Below the pieces are notes generated by a model. It saw only the letters and a list, made by a program, of their open reading frames with translations, was not told the DNA's origin and did no database searches. This document shows, piece by piece, positions 11,329 to 21,293 of a stretch of DNA of 64,000 nucleotides; position 1 is the first letter of the stretch; each line of letters opens with the position of its first letter. Source of the stretch: Salminus brasiliensis (lineage: Eukaryota > Chordata > Actinopteri > Characiformes > Bryconidae); NCBI RefSeq assembly GCF_030463535.1, contig NC_132881.1:3075526-3139525 (forward strand), given 5' to 3'. The position numbers were made by a program, and so were the translations under genes.

Positions 11329-11334
11329 AATAAA
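11329..11334 (+). other. Candidate poly(A) signal of fndc5
   Basis: AATAAA lies 320 bases after the stop codon, within 'cttatcaataaacagcc'. It is the first canonical hexamer downstream on this strand. Later hexamers exist, so the true 3' end is uncertain. Confidence 0.45.
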
Positions 11335-11349
11335 CAGCCAGCTGCTTTT

Positions 11350-12290
11350 CGCCATCATTATACAGGCACGGCTAAGGAGATACTGAAAACCCATAGGCCA
11401 ACATCTCTTCCTCCCTTTCTTCTGCTCCTAATCCCTCCATTTTTCTCCAATTCGACTGAGCTTTTTTTTTTGGAGTCCAGCTTTCCACACTTGTTGTCAA
11501 AGCTGTAAAAAACGTTTCTTTGGTGGAGGCTGATCCTTTCACAGCCTTCTAATGATGCTTTCTAGTGGTTTGAACGTTGCGTTAAAGCGTTTGTCATTAT
11601 AGCGGTTGCTCATCTCGCAGCTGACTTTTTAGCTCCAGCTTTTTTTGCATAAAGCTGTTTTATTGATGCTGAAAGTTTGACTTTGGTCAGTTGAGACATG
11701 ATTTTTAGCAATTTTAGCACTTATCCACTCAGAAAAGTACAAATTGCACTTAATTTAATAATGACAGACAAAACAGACATTTCCATTTAATAAAAAATTA
11801 GGTCCAGCTTATATGGACCTTGTTAGCTCCATATAAAGTGTTTATATCTTTAGTTTTGGCGTATTTTTAAGACTGTAAGTCAAACAAACAATGTACCAAA
11901 TAGTTTCTGTTGAGTGTATATGAAATCTAACTACTTATCATAAGCTCTTACACCAACGCTTTCTTGTCATTTCCTACCTTTTGTGCTTTAGCTAGCTTAA
12001 ATATTAGTACTTTTGTATGTTGTAAGGCAACAGATTAGCAAATTCTGCACCACAAACACATTTTGACACTTTAAAATATGAAATTTTGAGGCAAGTTGCC
12101 ACAAAATTGAACGTTTGCGACCTATTACTTCATCTGGATGTGTTTCCTATTCTACACATAGCTTTGCCATCAGGCCTCTTGTCATTTCATACCTTTCTCA
12201 GCATGAGATGGTCTAATTTGAGTAAAGCCGATAGGTTTTTTGAACTGTAGACAACTAAAAGACAGTTAATTCCAAGACAAGTTGCCATTA
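11350..12290. other. Intergenic or 3'UTR stretch, nothing recognised
   Basis: No exon, RNA gene or known repeat is visible. An 83-codon frame at 11257-11508 has no recognisable motif and overlaps the presumed fndc5 3'UTR. Confidence 0.45.
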
Positions 12291-12293
12291 AAA

Positions 12294-12826
12294 TGTACAC
12301 CGACCAGCAATAACATTAAAACTATCTGCCCCCTCTCATACCACCAAAACAGATCTGACCATTCAAGGCATGGACCCTACAAGACCTCTCAAGGCTTCAG
12401 GTGGTATCAGGCACCAAGACATTAGCAGCAGGTCCTGTCCAAGTCCTGCAAGTTGAATTGCAAGATGGATCTGATCACATTCATGGAACACAATTATCCA
12501 TGGACACAAGATTATCCTCTCTTGGAGCACTTTTGGTAGATACTGACCACTGCATACAGGGACCTTCCTGATGTTCTGAGATGTTCTGGCCCAGTCATAA
12601 AAGTCTAGCCATTACAGTTCTTGGTTTTTGTCAAAGTGGCTCAGATTCCTAATATTGCCCATTTTTTCGGCTTCGACACCTCAATCACCTTCAAGAACTG
12701 ACTGTTCACTTGCTGCCTGACATATATACATATCTCACAATTTCAAAAGGTGCCATTGGACCCAGATGATCCATGTTATTTGCCTCACCTGGCAGTGGTT
12801 TTAATGGTATGGCCTTTTGGTGTACA
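12294..12826 (-). mobile_element. Nonautonomous Tc1/mariner-type element with terminal inverted repeats
   Basis: The left end TGTACACCGACCAGC continues into 'aataacattaaaac'. The right end reads, in reverse complement, TGTACACCAAAAGGCC, then 'ataccattaaaacc'. This matches the widespread fish element whose ends read 'tacaccgatcagccataaca'. The minus-strand interior keeps traces of a transposase start (a Met-Gly then DLSHFDK-like phrase). It is 533 bp and lacks an intact transposase. Confidence 0.8.
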
Positions 12827-12941
12827 AATGACTAGACTTTCACTCTCTGATGTAGATAAAATGACCTAATTGTAGCAACGTCGGTAGGTTTGCATAAACC
12901 GACGCACAGCCCCTTGAATTGTTTAAAACCTTTCCTCTCAG

Positions 12942-13007
12942 GGACGGAAGCAGAGCCTGTCCGGGGAATCGGTGGCTAATTTTGGAGCGTTACTGTGGGA
13001 CTGCGAG
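12942..13007 (+). other. Exon-like segment, unassigned (22 codons)
   Basis: A good acceptor ('aacctttcctctcag') and donor ('TGCGAG|gtacga') bound an open 66-base segment, phase 0 to phase 0. The translation begins GRKQSLSGESVANFGALLWD. I do not recognise it. It could be an alternative 3' exon of fndc5, part of another gene, or chance. Confidence 0.25.
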
Positions 13008-13194
13008 GTACGAAAGAGAAAAGATCAAGGAATGGTGCTGAATAATATTACAGCCTCGCTACTCCGGTCGACCCACATGGGAGTGCTTGTTTTGCTTCTG
13101 CTTATGTAATTCAAGTTCACGCAAACAGAAGGGTGGTTGAGCGATGCCATAAAAGAACCACTTTTGGTTTCATAAAGAACCACATTTGAGTGGC

Positions 13195-13330
13195 TTGGCA
13201 GACTAAAGATGCTGAAATTATGGCCCAAAGATTGCTGGTTTGAATCTCGGGTCATGCTGCTTCGCCATCAGCAGCCAGAGCCTGATGGAGCACAATTGGC
13301 CTTGTTCTGTCTGGATGAGTAGACGGATCT
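13195..13330 (+). mobile_element. SINE family A, partial copy
   Basis: 'GCTGGTTTGAATCTCGGGTC' supplies the B-box-like element. 'gccatcagcagccagagcc' and 'gagcacaattggccttg' follow, as in the copies at 7060 and 49872. The 3' part is lost or too diverged to place. Confidence 0.6.
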
Positions 13331-13399
13331 CTCTTGTCTCAACATTTCTATAGTGATGCTCGTCGGCACAGACGTCATTTGCTTTCCTCAGAGCGCGTT

Positions 13400-14540
13400 G
13401 GTTGCCTAGTTGAAAAGAGGCAGTGATGGACCATTAATATTGGCCACACAAACACTCTGGCTGTTCCTTGGTTCTTCTATGGCTTTGCTTCCAGAATTTT
13501 TTGAAGCACCTCTATTTTTAATTAAAGCGTGTACAGATACAGTAATTATGTCAAATGATTGTTATGATACATAACCCAGTATCAGCCATGCATTCTGACC
13601 ATTTACTCATTATTTCTTCCTACCACAGGATACATTAACAGTTTTCTTAGCTACAGGCCTATTAGAAAGGTCATTATCTTGATTCTTGCGATACCTTGTT
13701 GTTCATGAATTGTTTTTTATTAAGAGGCATGACCTGCCCATTAAAGACTACATGAATTTATGGCTAAAAGGCTGACAAATGTGATTAAAGAACTGCTACC
13801 TTATCAGCAATTAAAGACTCCCTCACAAGTCGGCCAGTGCTAAAGGACATGTCTAAAGGACGTCCCCTCGTATGTCTCACAGATGCTAATATCTCCTTCA
13901 GGGAGGACCTCTTCTCCAAACAAGGGCTGAAAACACTTCACATCAGCAATAACCCACAACCACTGGAGCAAAGACTGGATTTCCAGCAGTGGAACTACAC
14001 AGTGGTGTTTTGAGGATGGGAGGAAAAAAATGAGATCACTTTTTTTTATAATCTATTGTACTATTATGGGTTTTATATGCTATAACAGACAGTATGTTCT
14101 CAATGGGCCGTCGTGAGAACGAGGCTACACACCATTACACACCTGCTCTACATGTACCCTTGGAAGACCAGAGCTGTTACCGTCGTTTGAAATGGTATTT
14201 AAATGTAACCACGTTATTACGTAGTTCATTAGTTTGTAATGTAGTTATGTAGCATTTAGGTTTGATTGACATTCTGCATTGACAGATTTTGAGTCCTGCA
14301 AGCTTTTATTTCAAGCAACGACATTAATCTAATTTTTTTTTTGTGTCTGCAAAACAAGACAACGCAGCTGGCCACATTCATAAAACTTGGCGGGAACAGT
14401 GCTACATGACCTCAGCAACAGCCAAACAAAATGTTAATAAGCTCCTGCATATTAATGACCATGATTGGATGCCAAAATGGACTTAAAAAAATGGGGGAAA
14501 AAAGGAAACAGAATGGTTGCACAGCTCGTTGTGGTTTCCA
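13400..14540. other. Nothing recognised
   Basis: Moderately AT-rich sequence without convincing exons, RNA genes or members of the repeat families seen elsewhere in the window. Confidence 0.4.
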
Positions 14541-14559
14541 CCTCCATACAGTTGCTAGA

Positions 14560-14720
14560 CTGTTGCTCAGTGGTCAGTAGAGTGAAAATGTGGCTATGGT
14601 ATTCCGGGTGGTTGCTACAGTGTTGCTAAGTAGGTGCCAGATGGATGCCATAGTGTTTTTAGGTGGTTGCTATGAATTTTGTTTGTGATTGCTATGGTGT
14701 TGCTATACAGTTGTTACAGT
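14560..14720 (-). repeat. CATAGCAACCACC minisatellite family (locus 2, inverted)
   Basis: Units such as 'gttgctacagtgttgctaag' and 'gtggttgctatg' are the reverse complement of the family at 8100-8590. Confidence 0.7.
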
Positions 14721-15129
14721 AAAAAACAAACAATCTGGCGATTTGATGGTATTTATGTACACACATATGATATATCTATAATTATATTATAATATTTCTT
14801 CCTTTGCTTCAAGATAAAAAGGTGAAGTAGTGAGAAATATGGAATTACAAATGAGAATTGCAACTTTTCTACAAGTTACAGATGATTTTTGCTTATGAAC
14901 AGCAAGATCCAATAACCTGCCATAACAACAAAAAGCCAGGAATCATGATTTATATAAAACAATAATAATGCTAAATGTAAAATATATTTTTTGGGCTGAT
15001 ATAGGAAACAGTCGGGTTACAAACTAGCATTATTGGTTGCTAAATAATAGCAACAAGAAATAAAACATACACAAAGCTTAAACCTTGTTTCTAACACCCA
15101 CCACCTTCAATTTTCCACCTTAATTACCC

Positions 15130-15420
15130 AACCCAATCGTTAGTACTCCCCCCCCCATTACATGTAACGCTCCCGACACTTGCAGGGTGAGGACTGACAT
15201 GTGCGACCAGCCATCGGCTCTTTTCGAAATGCTGCTGATGCAACGCCACTGGCGACCAAAGTACCCAGCTCTGTACATCAGCCAGCCAGCATCACACTGA
15301 AGGGATGTTGGTAGACAGGAAGAGCCATTAACCCAACTAAAGAGAGAGCAAGGCCAGTTGTGCTCTCTTAGGCTCCGACTGCTGATGGCAGCACCATTTA
15401 CTCCTTACTGAAGCATTAAA
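15130..15420 (-). mobile_element. SINE family A copy, reverse orientation
   Basis: 'gctcccgacacttgcagggt' through 'gccagttgtgctctcttagg' and 'gactgctgatggcagcacc' are the reverse complement of the family A core. The same order is seen in the copy at 50800-51020. Confidence 0.6.
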
Positions 15421-15429
15421 ACTAACCCC

Positions 15430-16360
15430 CCTGTGCGGAGGCTGCACTGCCCTCCAGTCAAACTGTGAGTTTGTTAGATACTGTACTTCCAAACAGTAGT
15501 GTTCAGTAATATGTGCTCATTTCCACTTGAACCACTTGGGTTTGCCAATCCAGTCCCCTCAATTGCCTCAGCATAGACTTTCTTTCAGGCACTGACAGAA
15601 GTAGAAATGTGGGAGCACTGATTTCCATGTAACAATGGAATTTCCTTGGTTAAATTCCCTGTTAAATCAAACCAGATGTTTGATGGATTAAAACACGGAC
15701 ATTTGCCCTTGCTATTAGCATGTAAGCTTCCACATAAGACTGGCCTTGTGTGGCAGCAAGCATTGAAGCGAACGATCCGCAGATGTCTTTAATTTAATTA
15801 TACCAGGATTGTGAAATTCATGTCGAATCACATTAGACCACCACTTGGCATTAGCAAATTTCAGGAGGGGAGAACTCAACAGTAAATACTGTAATTCAGT
15901 TGTACTTTTAAAGGACGGCTGTATGGCTGTATTCATTGGGGCTTTAGAGTTTAAACGCTGCCTTAATAATAAAGCAAGAGTGTCGATTTTCTGTAAATAA
16001 CTGTACGAAAACCCCTATTTTTACTCTTAGACTCTGAATATATATGTGTATTAACTTTGGATCTGTACCAGCATGAGAGATGAGAATACGGTATGTGACC
16101 CATGTAGAGATGATGAACTTGCTAAAGCAAATGGTTATCCATACTGTACCTCTGCATTGAAATATCTCACCTGTATTTGTTACATTCACTGCTTAAATGT
16201 TCAGAAATGCATTTTATTTTATTGCAAACTCTATTGTCTACCCATCAGGGCCGTTTCTGGACATGTTGGGGGCCAGGGCTGGGGCCACCCACCTAAAAGC
16301 ATCTCCTTGTGCACTCAAAAACATGTTCATTCATTTCAATAAAAAAAAAACATTTCTAAG
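15430..16360. other. Nothing recognised
   Basis: No supported exon. Short open frames on both strands lack motifs. Confidence 0.4.
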
Positions 16361-16364
16361 TGTC

Positions 16365-16710
16365 CAGATGTTTCTCATACAATGTCCAAATGTTTGCGGA
16401 CACCCTTTCTAATAAATGCACTCAACTACTTTAAGTTGCACCCATTGCTGACACAGTTGTACGAATACACACAGACACACAGCTAGATAGTCCTTGTAGA
16501 GAAGTACTGCCAATAGAATAGGACCCTCTGGAGCAGATAAACATGAACCCATTGGCACCATGCTGCCTAATGCCAGGCGTGGGTTAGAGGAGGGGGATAA
16601 AGTCCCCCAGCATTGAGCTGTGGAGCAGTGGAAGAACTCTGTGTTCTCTGGAATGATAGATGGTGCTCCATCCAATACTTTTGGGATGAGTTGGGGAGTT
16701 GGAGATCATC
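16365..16710 (-). mobile_element. Dispersed element R1, 3' half, reverse orientation
   Basis: 'ccaaatgtttgcggacaccc' leads into 'acacacagacacacagct', 'tagagaagtactgccaatag' and 'gcattgagctgtggagcagt'. The same order is found at 17940-18230 and 21500-21755, and in reverse complement at 26595-26910, 33650-33870 and 50150-50363. It appears to be a nonautonomous DNA transposon whose other end reads 'tggacaaaagtattgggaca'. Confidence 0.65.
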
Positions 16711-17819
16711 CATTAGCCTGACCTCCCTAATGCTCGTCCCTGAACGCAATCAAAATCCTTACAGCAGGGCTTCTCCAAAATCTAGTACCACTTCTAGGCC
16801 TTCTGGAAGTTCTAGCTACCGAGCAGGTTGCGGGTGGGACTTGGAAGTGACCAAATTGTGGGAAAATCACAAAAGGAACCACAATCCAAAATATGAAGCT
16901 CATCACCTCCAACACCAACAGCAAACCCAAAAGATTCCAAATATTAGAAACCCCTCAGATCTCCAGTCAGTACAGCTCCACAGAGAATAAACTAGATTGC
17001 CTTACCTGTTGCTAACAGATGGACGTTGGTCAGATCAGTGTGAAGATGAACAGTCCAGAGAGTCCAGCGTTCCCTTAGGCTGATCAACTGAGGTTCCTGT
17101 ATTATCTGGAACTCCACCATAAGCCTCAGTAGAAGATGAAGTCCTTAAAGGTGGAGATCTTCACAGTCAGGAGAAGCAGAAGAGTTAGATCCCAGTGGAA
17201 GAAACACCAACAAGTCCAGCATTAACATCTCACTGAGCTACAAACACAACACAGCAGCCATTCACCAATCCTCCCCAATCAATCACACGACTCCCTCTGA
17301 GAGCACCTTCCCACCATTTCTTAAAGGGGTATTCAGAACATATGTGCATGCTGCAACGTGATTGGTCAAATGCTGTGTTACTTCCTAATCAATCTGACGA
17401 TCCGTCCTTCAGTCCTAACCAATGGGAAAGGTCACCTGGTTGTTTCTACTGGGGAATAAATCCTGATTGGACAGTTTTTTCACTGCGAGTATCCAAACAC
17501 TTAGATGCCTAGAAATCATTAGATCAGATCACCATTAGATCAAGACCTCAAAGGCCCTGCGGCTTCCCCTGCACTCCATATTTAAATGTACCTTTAAGCA
17601 GAGGAGAAACCTTAGGGCCTTGTCCAAAGCAACTTACACCCTGAGCCCTAAGCCCTAAGCCCTTAAGCCTAAGCTGAAAGTGCACTTTTATGAAGTTGGA
17701 GAAGGTGCTGGGTTTAACAATTGCTACTAAAATGGTTAAGTGGTCAGCAGCAGAGAATCACTTTGAGGAAAATGAACTGTTAAAATGACTAGTTAAGCAG
17801 TGGGCAGTTAAACGACCTA

Positions 17820-17915
17820 GGGCAGTGGTGGCTCAGCGGTGGCTCAGCGGCACTGGGCACACTGATGACACTGATGACAGGGTTGTGGGTGGAATACCTG
17901 GGCTCAGGAATCTGA
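17820..17915 (+). mobile_element. Damaged copy of the tRNA-like SINE (family B)
   Basis: 'gggcagtggtggctcagcgg' (A-box region) is followed by a duplicated 'tggctcagcgg' and then 'gttgtgggtggaatacctgg' in place of the B box. The complete copy is at 30417-30690. Confidence 0.5.
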
Positions 17916-17939
17916 ATATTAATTTCAATAAAATGACTG

Positions 17940-18230
17940 TGTCTAGATGTTTCTCAAATACTGTCCAAATGTTTGCGGACACCCTTTCTAATAAATGTAC
18001 AGTTGTACAAATGCACACAGACACACAGCTTGGTAGGCCTTGTAGAGAAGTACTGCCAATAGAATAGGACCCTCTGGAGCAGATAAACTACATGAACCTA
18101 CTGGCATCATGCTGCCAATGCCAGGTGTTGGCTCTATAGTGGGGTATAAAGCCCCCCAGCATTGAGCTGTGGAGCAGTGGAAGAACTGTGTTCTCTAGGA
18201 TGATTGATGGGGCTCCATCCAATACTCCAT
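17940..18230 (-). mobile_element. Dispersed element R1, 3' half, reverse orientation
   Basis: It has the same order of blocks as the 16365-16710 copy, starting 'tgtctagatgtttctcaaat' and including 'gcagataaactacatgaacc'. It begins right after the damaged SINE at 17820-17915, so insertions cluster here. Confidence 0.65.
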
Positions 18231-18329
18231 ACTTACTTTTTTCGTTCTCTGCATGGATGGGTTAAAAAAATATGATAGATTTTACTCATAATTACTTTTT
18301 CTCCATTTTTTTGTTTTGGTTTATGTTAG

Positions 18330-18362
18330 GAACGTCACTGGACTGCAGTGGAACATGGGTAA
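18330..18362 (+). other. Exon-like segment, unassigned
   Basis: A long T-rich tract and 'ttatgttag' acceptor precede the open frame ERHWTAVEHG, which ends at an in-frame TAA (18360-18362). The same bases also make a strong donor, 'CATGG|gtaagt'. It is in phase 0, so it could follow the segment at 12942-13007. I do not recognise the product. Confidence 0.22.
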
Positions 18363-18399
18363 GTGCCTTCATGAAAGAGTGAACTGATGTGGAAAGGAG

Positions 18400-21100
18400 G
18401 GCTCATCAAGTGCTCATAGGGGGCATGATTGGAGATACCCTCACCTACTCTGTGGAAGTCTGTAGGCTTTATTGATTGTTTAAATAATTGTAATCAATTA
18501 ATTAATCAGTACAGACACACTTAATCATGATGAGAATGGGCCTTGACTCTTACTTCAGGTATCTCTTATTTAACTCAAGAGTTTTCCCTGGCCTGTGTCG
18601 TCATTGGCTTGCTCTGGAGAGGCTTAAGCACACCAGATTTTTGTCCGTTCTCTGGGCCTGAAAATGTCAAGAATTCTAGCTTTTCTAGACCTGTGAACCC
18701 CAAAGTTCTGGCTTTCCTGCTGTGTGTAATGACATGAGGCTGTTTCTGCGCTGTTCCAGGACTCTAGGAGTTCCAGGAGCGCTCACTGTCAACGACTGCT
18801 GCTAAGAGCCAATGCATGCCTGTCCAGCATGGTGCAAAGTCGTAAACAGGCCAGAAGACCTAGCATTGACCGTCGCATTCATCTTTGAGCTATGAATAGC
18901 AGAGCCTCTCACAGCCATGAGAGTGGACAACAACTTTTTAAATTGACACAGATTACATTCAATGGTTTTAAATGACCAATCATAGGCACGATAATGCCAT
19001 TGATTTTCATACCACCAATCAGAGTTAGCTGTTAACTGACCATTTTCCTGCAGCTTTCCGGTTTGTTGTACTTCTGACCATCAAACCATCGATTTTTCTT
19101 GAATGTCTTTTTTGATCCGTTCCATGGTCTGCCTGTAATGCTGAATTGATTGATTTTCTCAGTAAATTTGATTCTAAATCGAAGAACTCTGAGTTCATTC
19201 ATGCCGTTGTAGAAAGGACCCAACAGGGCCTGTGCAAGCATCCTTATTTGGGAAATTTAAAGAAATAGGACACTCATTTAGTACACATGAAAACCACCTC
19301 AATGCACTCTTTCTGTAATTAATAGGAAATTGTGGAGCCCTGCACTGGCCCAACGTGTGAGAAGTGGCGTTTGAGCTCGTTCTTCTAGACAGCAGACAAA
19401 CAGTGCGGATTAGCAAAACGTTCGTTTATAACCTGCCAGCGTTATGTCTGTTTTTACATTGAGACACTCAACATCTGTACTCAACAGTTACAGGACAAGA
19501 CCTCTCTGCGGGGATACGGGTTAGGGTTGCATGAATCGCTTGGCTTTCTGCTTCACGAAGTTGGACTGCCCTGGAATTTGCAGCTCAACTGAAAAGCGCT
19601 ACATAAGCAGCTTAAATCTGCAGGGCCAGGCATGTCCGCCGAGAGAGTCGACCAAAGCAAGAGTAGATGTCCTTGAAAGATTTAATGACAAAAAAAAAAA
19701 TAAGAGGAAGAAGAACTGCAGCCGTGGCTGTGGTCCAAAATCCCAGTCATTATCTGGTGGAAGGTGGAGGCATGTCTATTGATTGTTCTTCAGGGGCAGG
19801 CAGACAGACAGAGAGGGAGAGCGATGGGGAATGATGAAAGCTGCTGGGTTGTAGAAGAGCTCCAGTGTAATTCGGCGTAATCTTTATCTTCTACGTTGGT
19901 AGTGTGATGGATCACCGTGGTGGGCTGTCCCTGAATTCTATCTATTATTTGTTTATGCAGAACACGTTCCTGTACACTGCGAAACCGCCAGTGTATGTTT
20001 CGTATCCTGTCCCAGTGCAAGTAATGGGACAGGACCCAAGTTCACTCGGAAGATACCCGTAGATAGTGTGAATAGACTGGAGAACAGAGGTACATCTACG
20101 CTTAGATGCTGCCCTTATCAAAAGCCAGCACTGATACCTAGATACTAAATATGCTCAGTACTCAACAGCTAGATACAGGTGCATTCTCACATGCCGGAGA
20201 ATTATTCAAGAAATTCGGTCCACCACCTTGGCTTCAGAGGACAGACTAGCTAGTTTGTCTTCCATACATAAAAATATAATAATAAATTCTAATGTAAATC
20301 AATGGTAAAATATGACCAGACCAGAATAACATTATTAAAGATATCTGACCCTGGTAATATGACTAGTTAGAATTCTATATTAGTAGACATATCATAGCTA
20401 ATCTTTAAAATGAGAGTTTCTACCAGTAGAAACACCACAGAGATCCTGAGTTTGAGTTTTGACAAGTTAGGACTAATATAGCTGGTGTGATTCTAGGCTA
20501 GAACACTCTGGAAGCCATTGTAGTCTAAAATCAACTCTGGAATAACAATTGGATATATTCAAGTTACTTTATTGCGTTACATTTTTTTTTTAAATCTGGT
20601 TGTTAATCTTAAAATGTAAAAAGTTGATGAATAGCCCAATAGAAAGCTCCAAAATACCGTATTCAATATTCATGAATACGCTAGTGATCTCTTGTGTTCA
20701 CATTCTATGTAATCCATAAAATGAAGAAATCTTTCAGTGCACTTTGCATATTTAATAACAATGCAAGCCAAAACACATGTTCATGAAATTCATCTTTTAT
20801 ACACATCAAAACAGTATAAATATTGCAAGAATTACATTTTTAAGTTGAATATATTCAAGTTTTTTCCATTTTCCTATAACACTATTTTATAAATCCAGCC
20901 AATCAAATTCCTGTGACAGTGATTAATAGAAGAGAAGGTTCTTCAGTGATTTCGTGGCTTAGTTACTTACAGTTATCAGAGCGGTAATCAAAGGTAGCCA
21001 ACTTTTTAAAATAACGCTGAAGGGAAATCCATTTATAATTACCTGTTTAATTAACTACAAAACAACAGATTCTTTGGTTTGATTTTTTATGGACGATCTT
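18400..21100. other. Intergenic, plus 3'UTR of the collagen gene at the right end
   Basis: No plus-strand gene is recognised. On the minus strand, ATTAAA (20751-20756) and AATAAA (20568-20573) lie 356 and about 540 bases beyond the collagen stop codon. They are candidate poly(A) signals, so roughly 20550-21111 may be its 3'UTR. Confidence 0.45.
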
Positions 21101-21111
21101 CTCTTATCTTC

Positions 21112-21293
21112 TCAGAGTCTGTTCGCAACTCTCAGACAGCGAGCCTCACACTCCTCTTGAGTGTTGAACCTGTTGCCGTTGCCCCCGCATCCTCCGTACC
21201 AGAACCGGGTGCACTCTTTCTTGGATGAGTCAAAATGCCATTTCAAAACAAAGTCATAGCATTTCCCCAGGTCTTGAGCAAGCTGGCAAACAT
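21112..21293 (-). CDS. Collagen VI exon 41: second Kunitz domain and stop
   Basis: Translation: [20 protein letters not shown], then a core [13 protein letters not shown], and the end CLRVANRL with stop TGA at 21112-21114. The six Cys of a Kunitz fold are present with standard spacing. The residue after the second Cys (P1 position) is Tyr, not Lys or Arg, so trypsin inhibition is unlikely. Confidence 0.92.
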
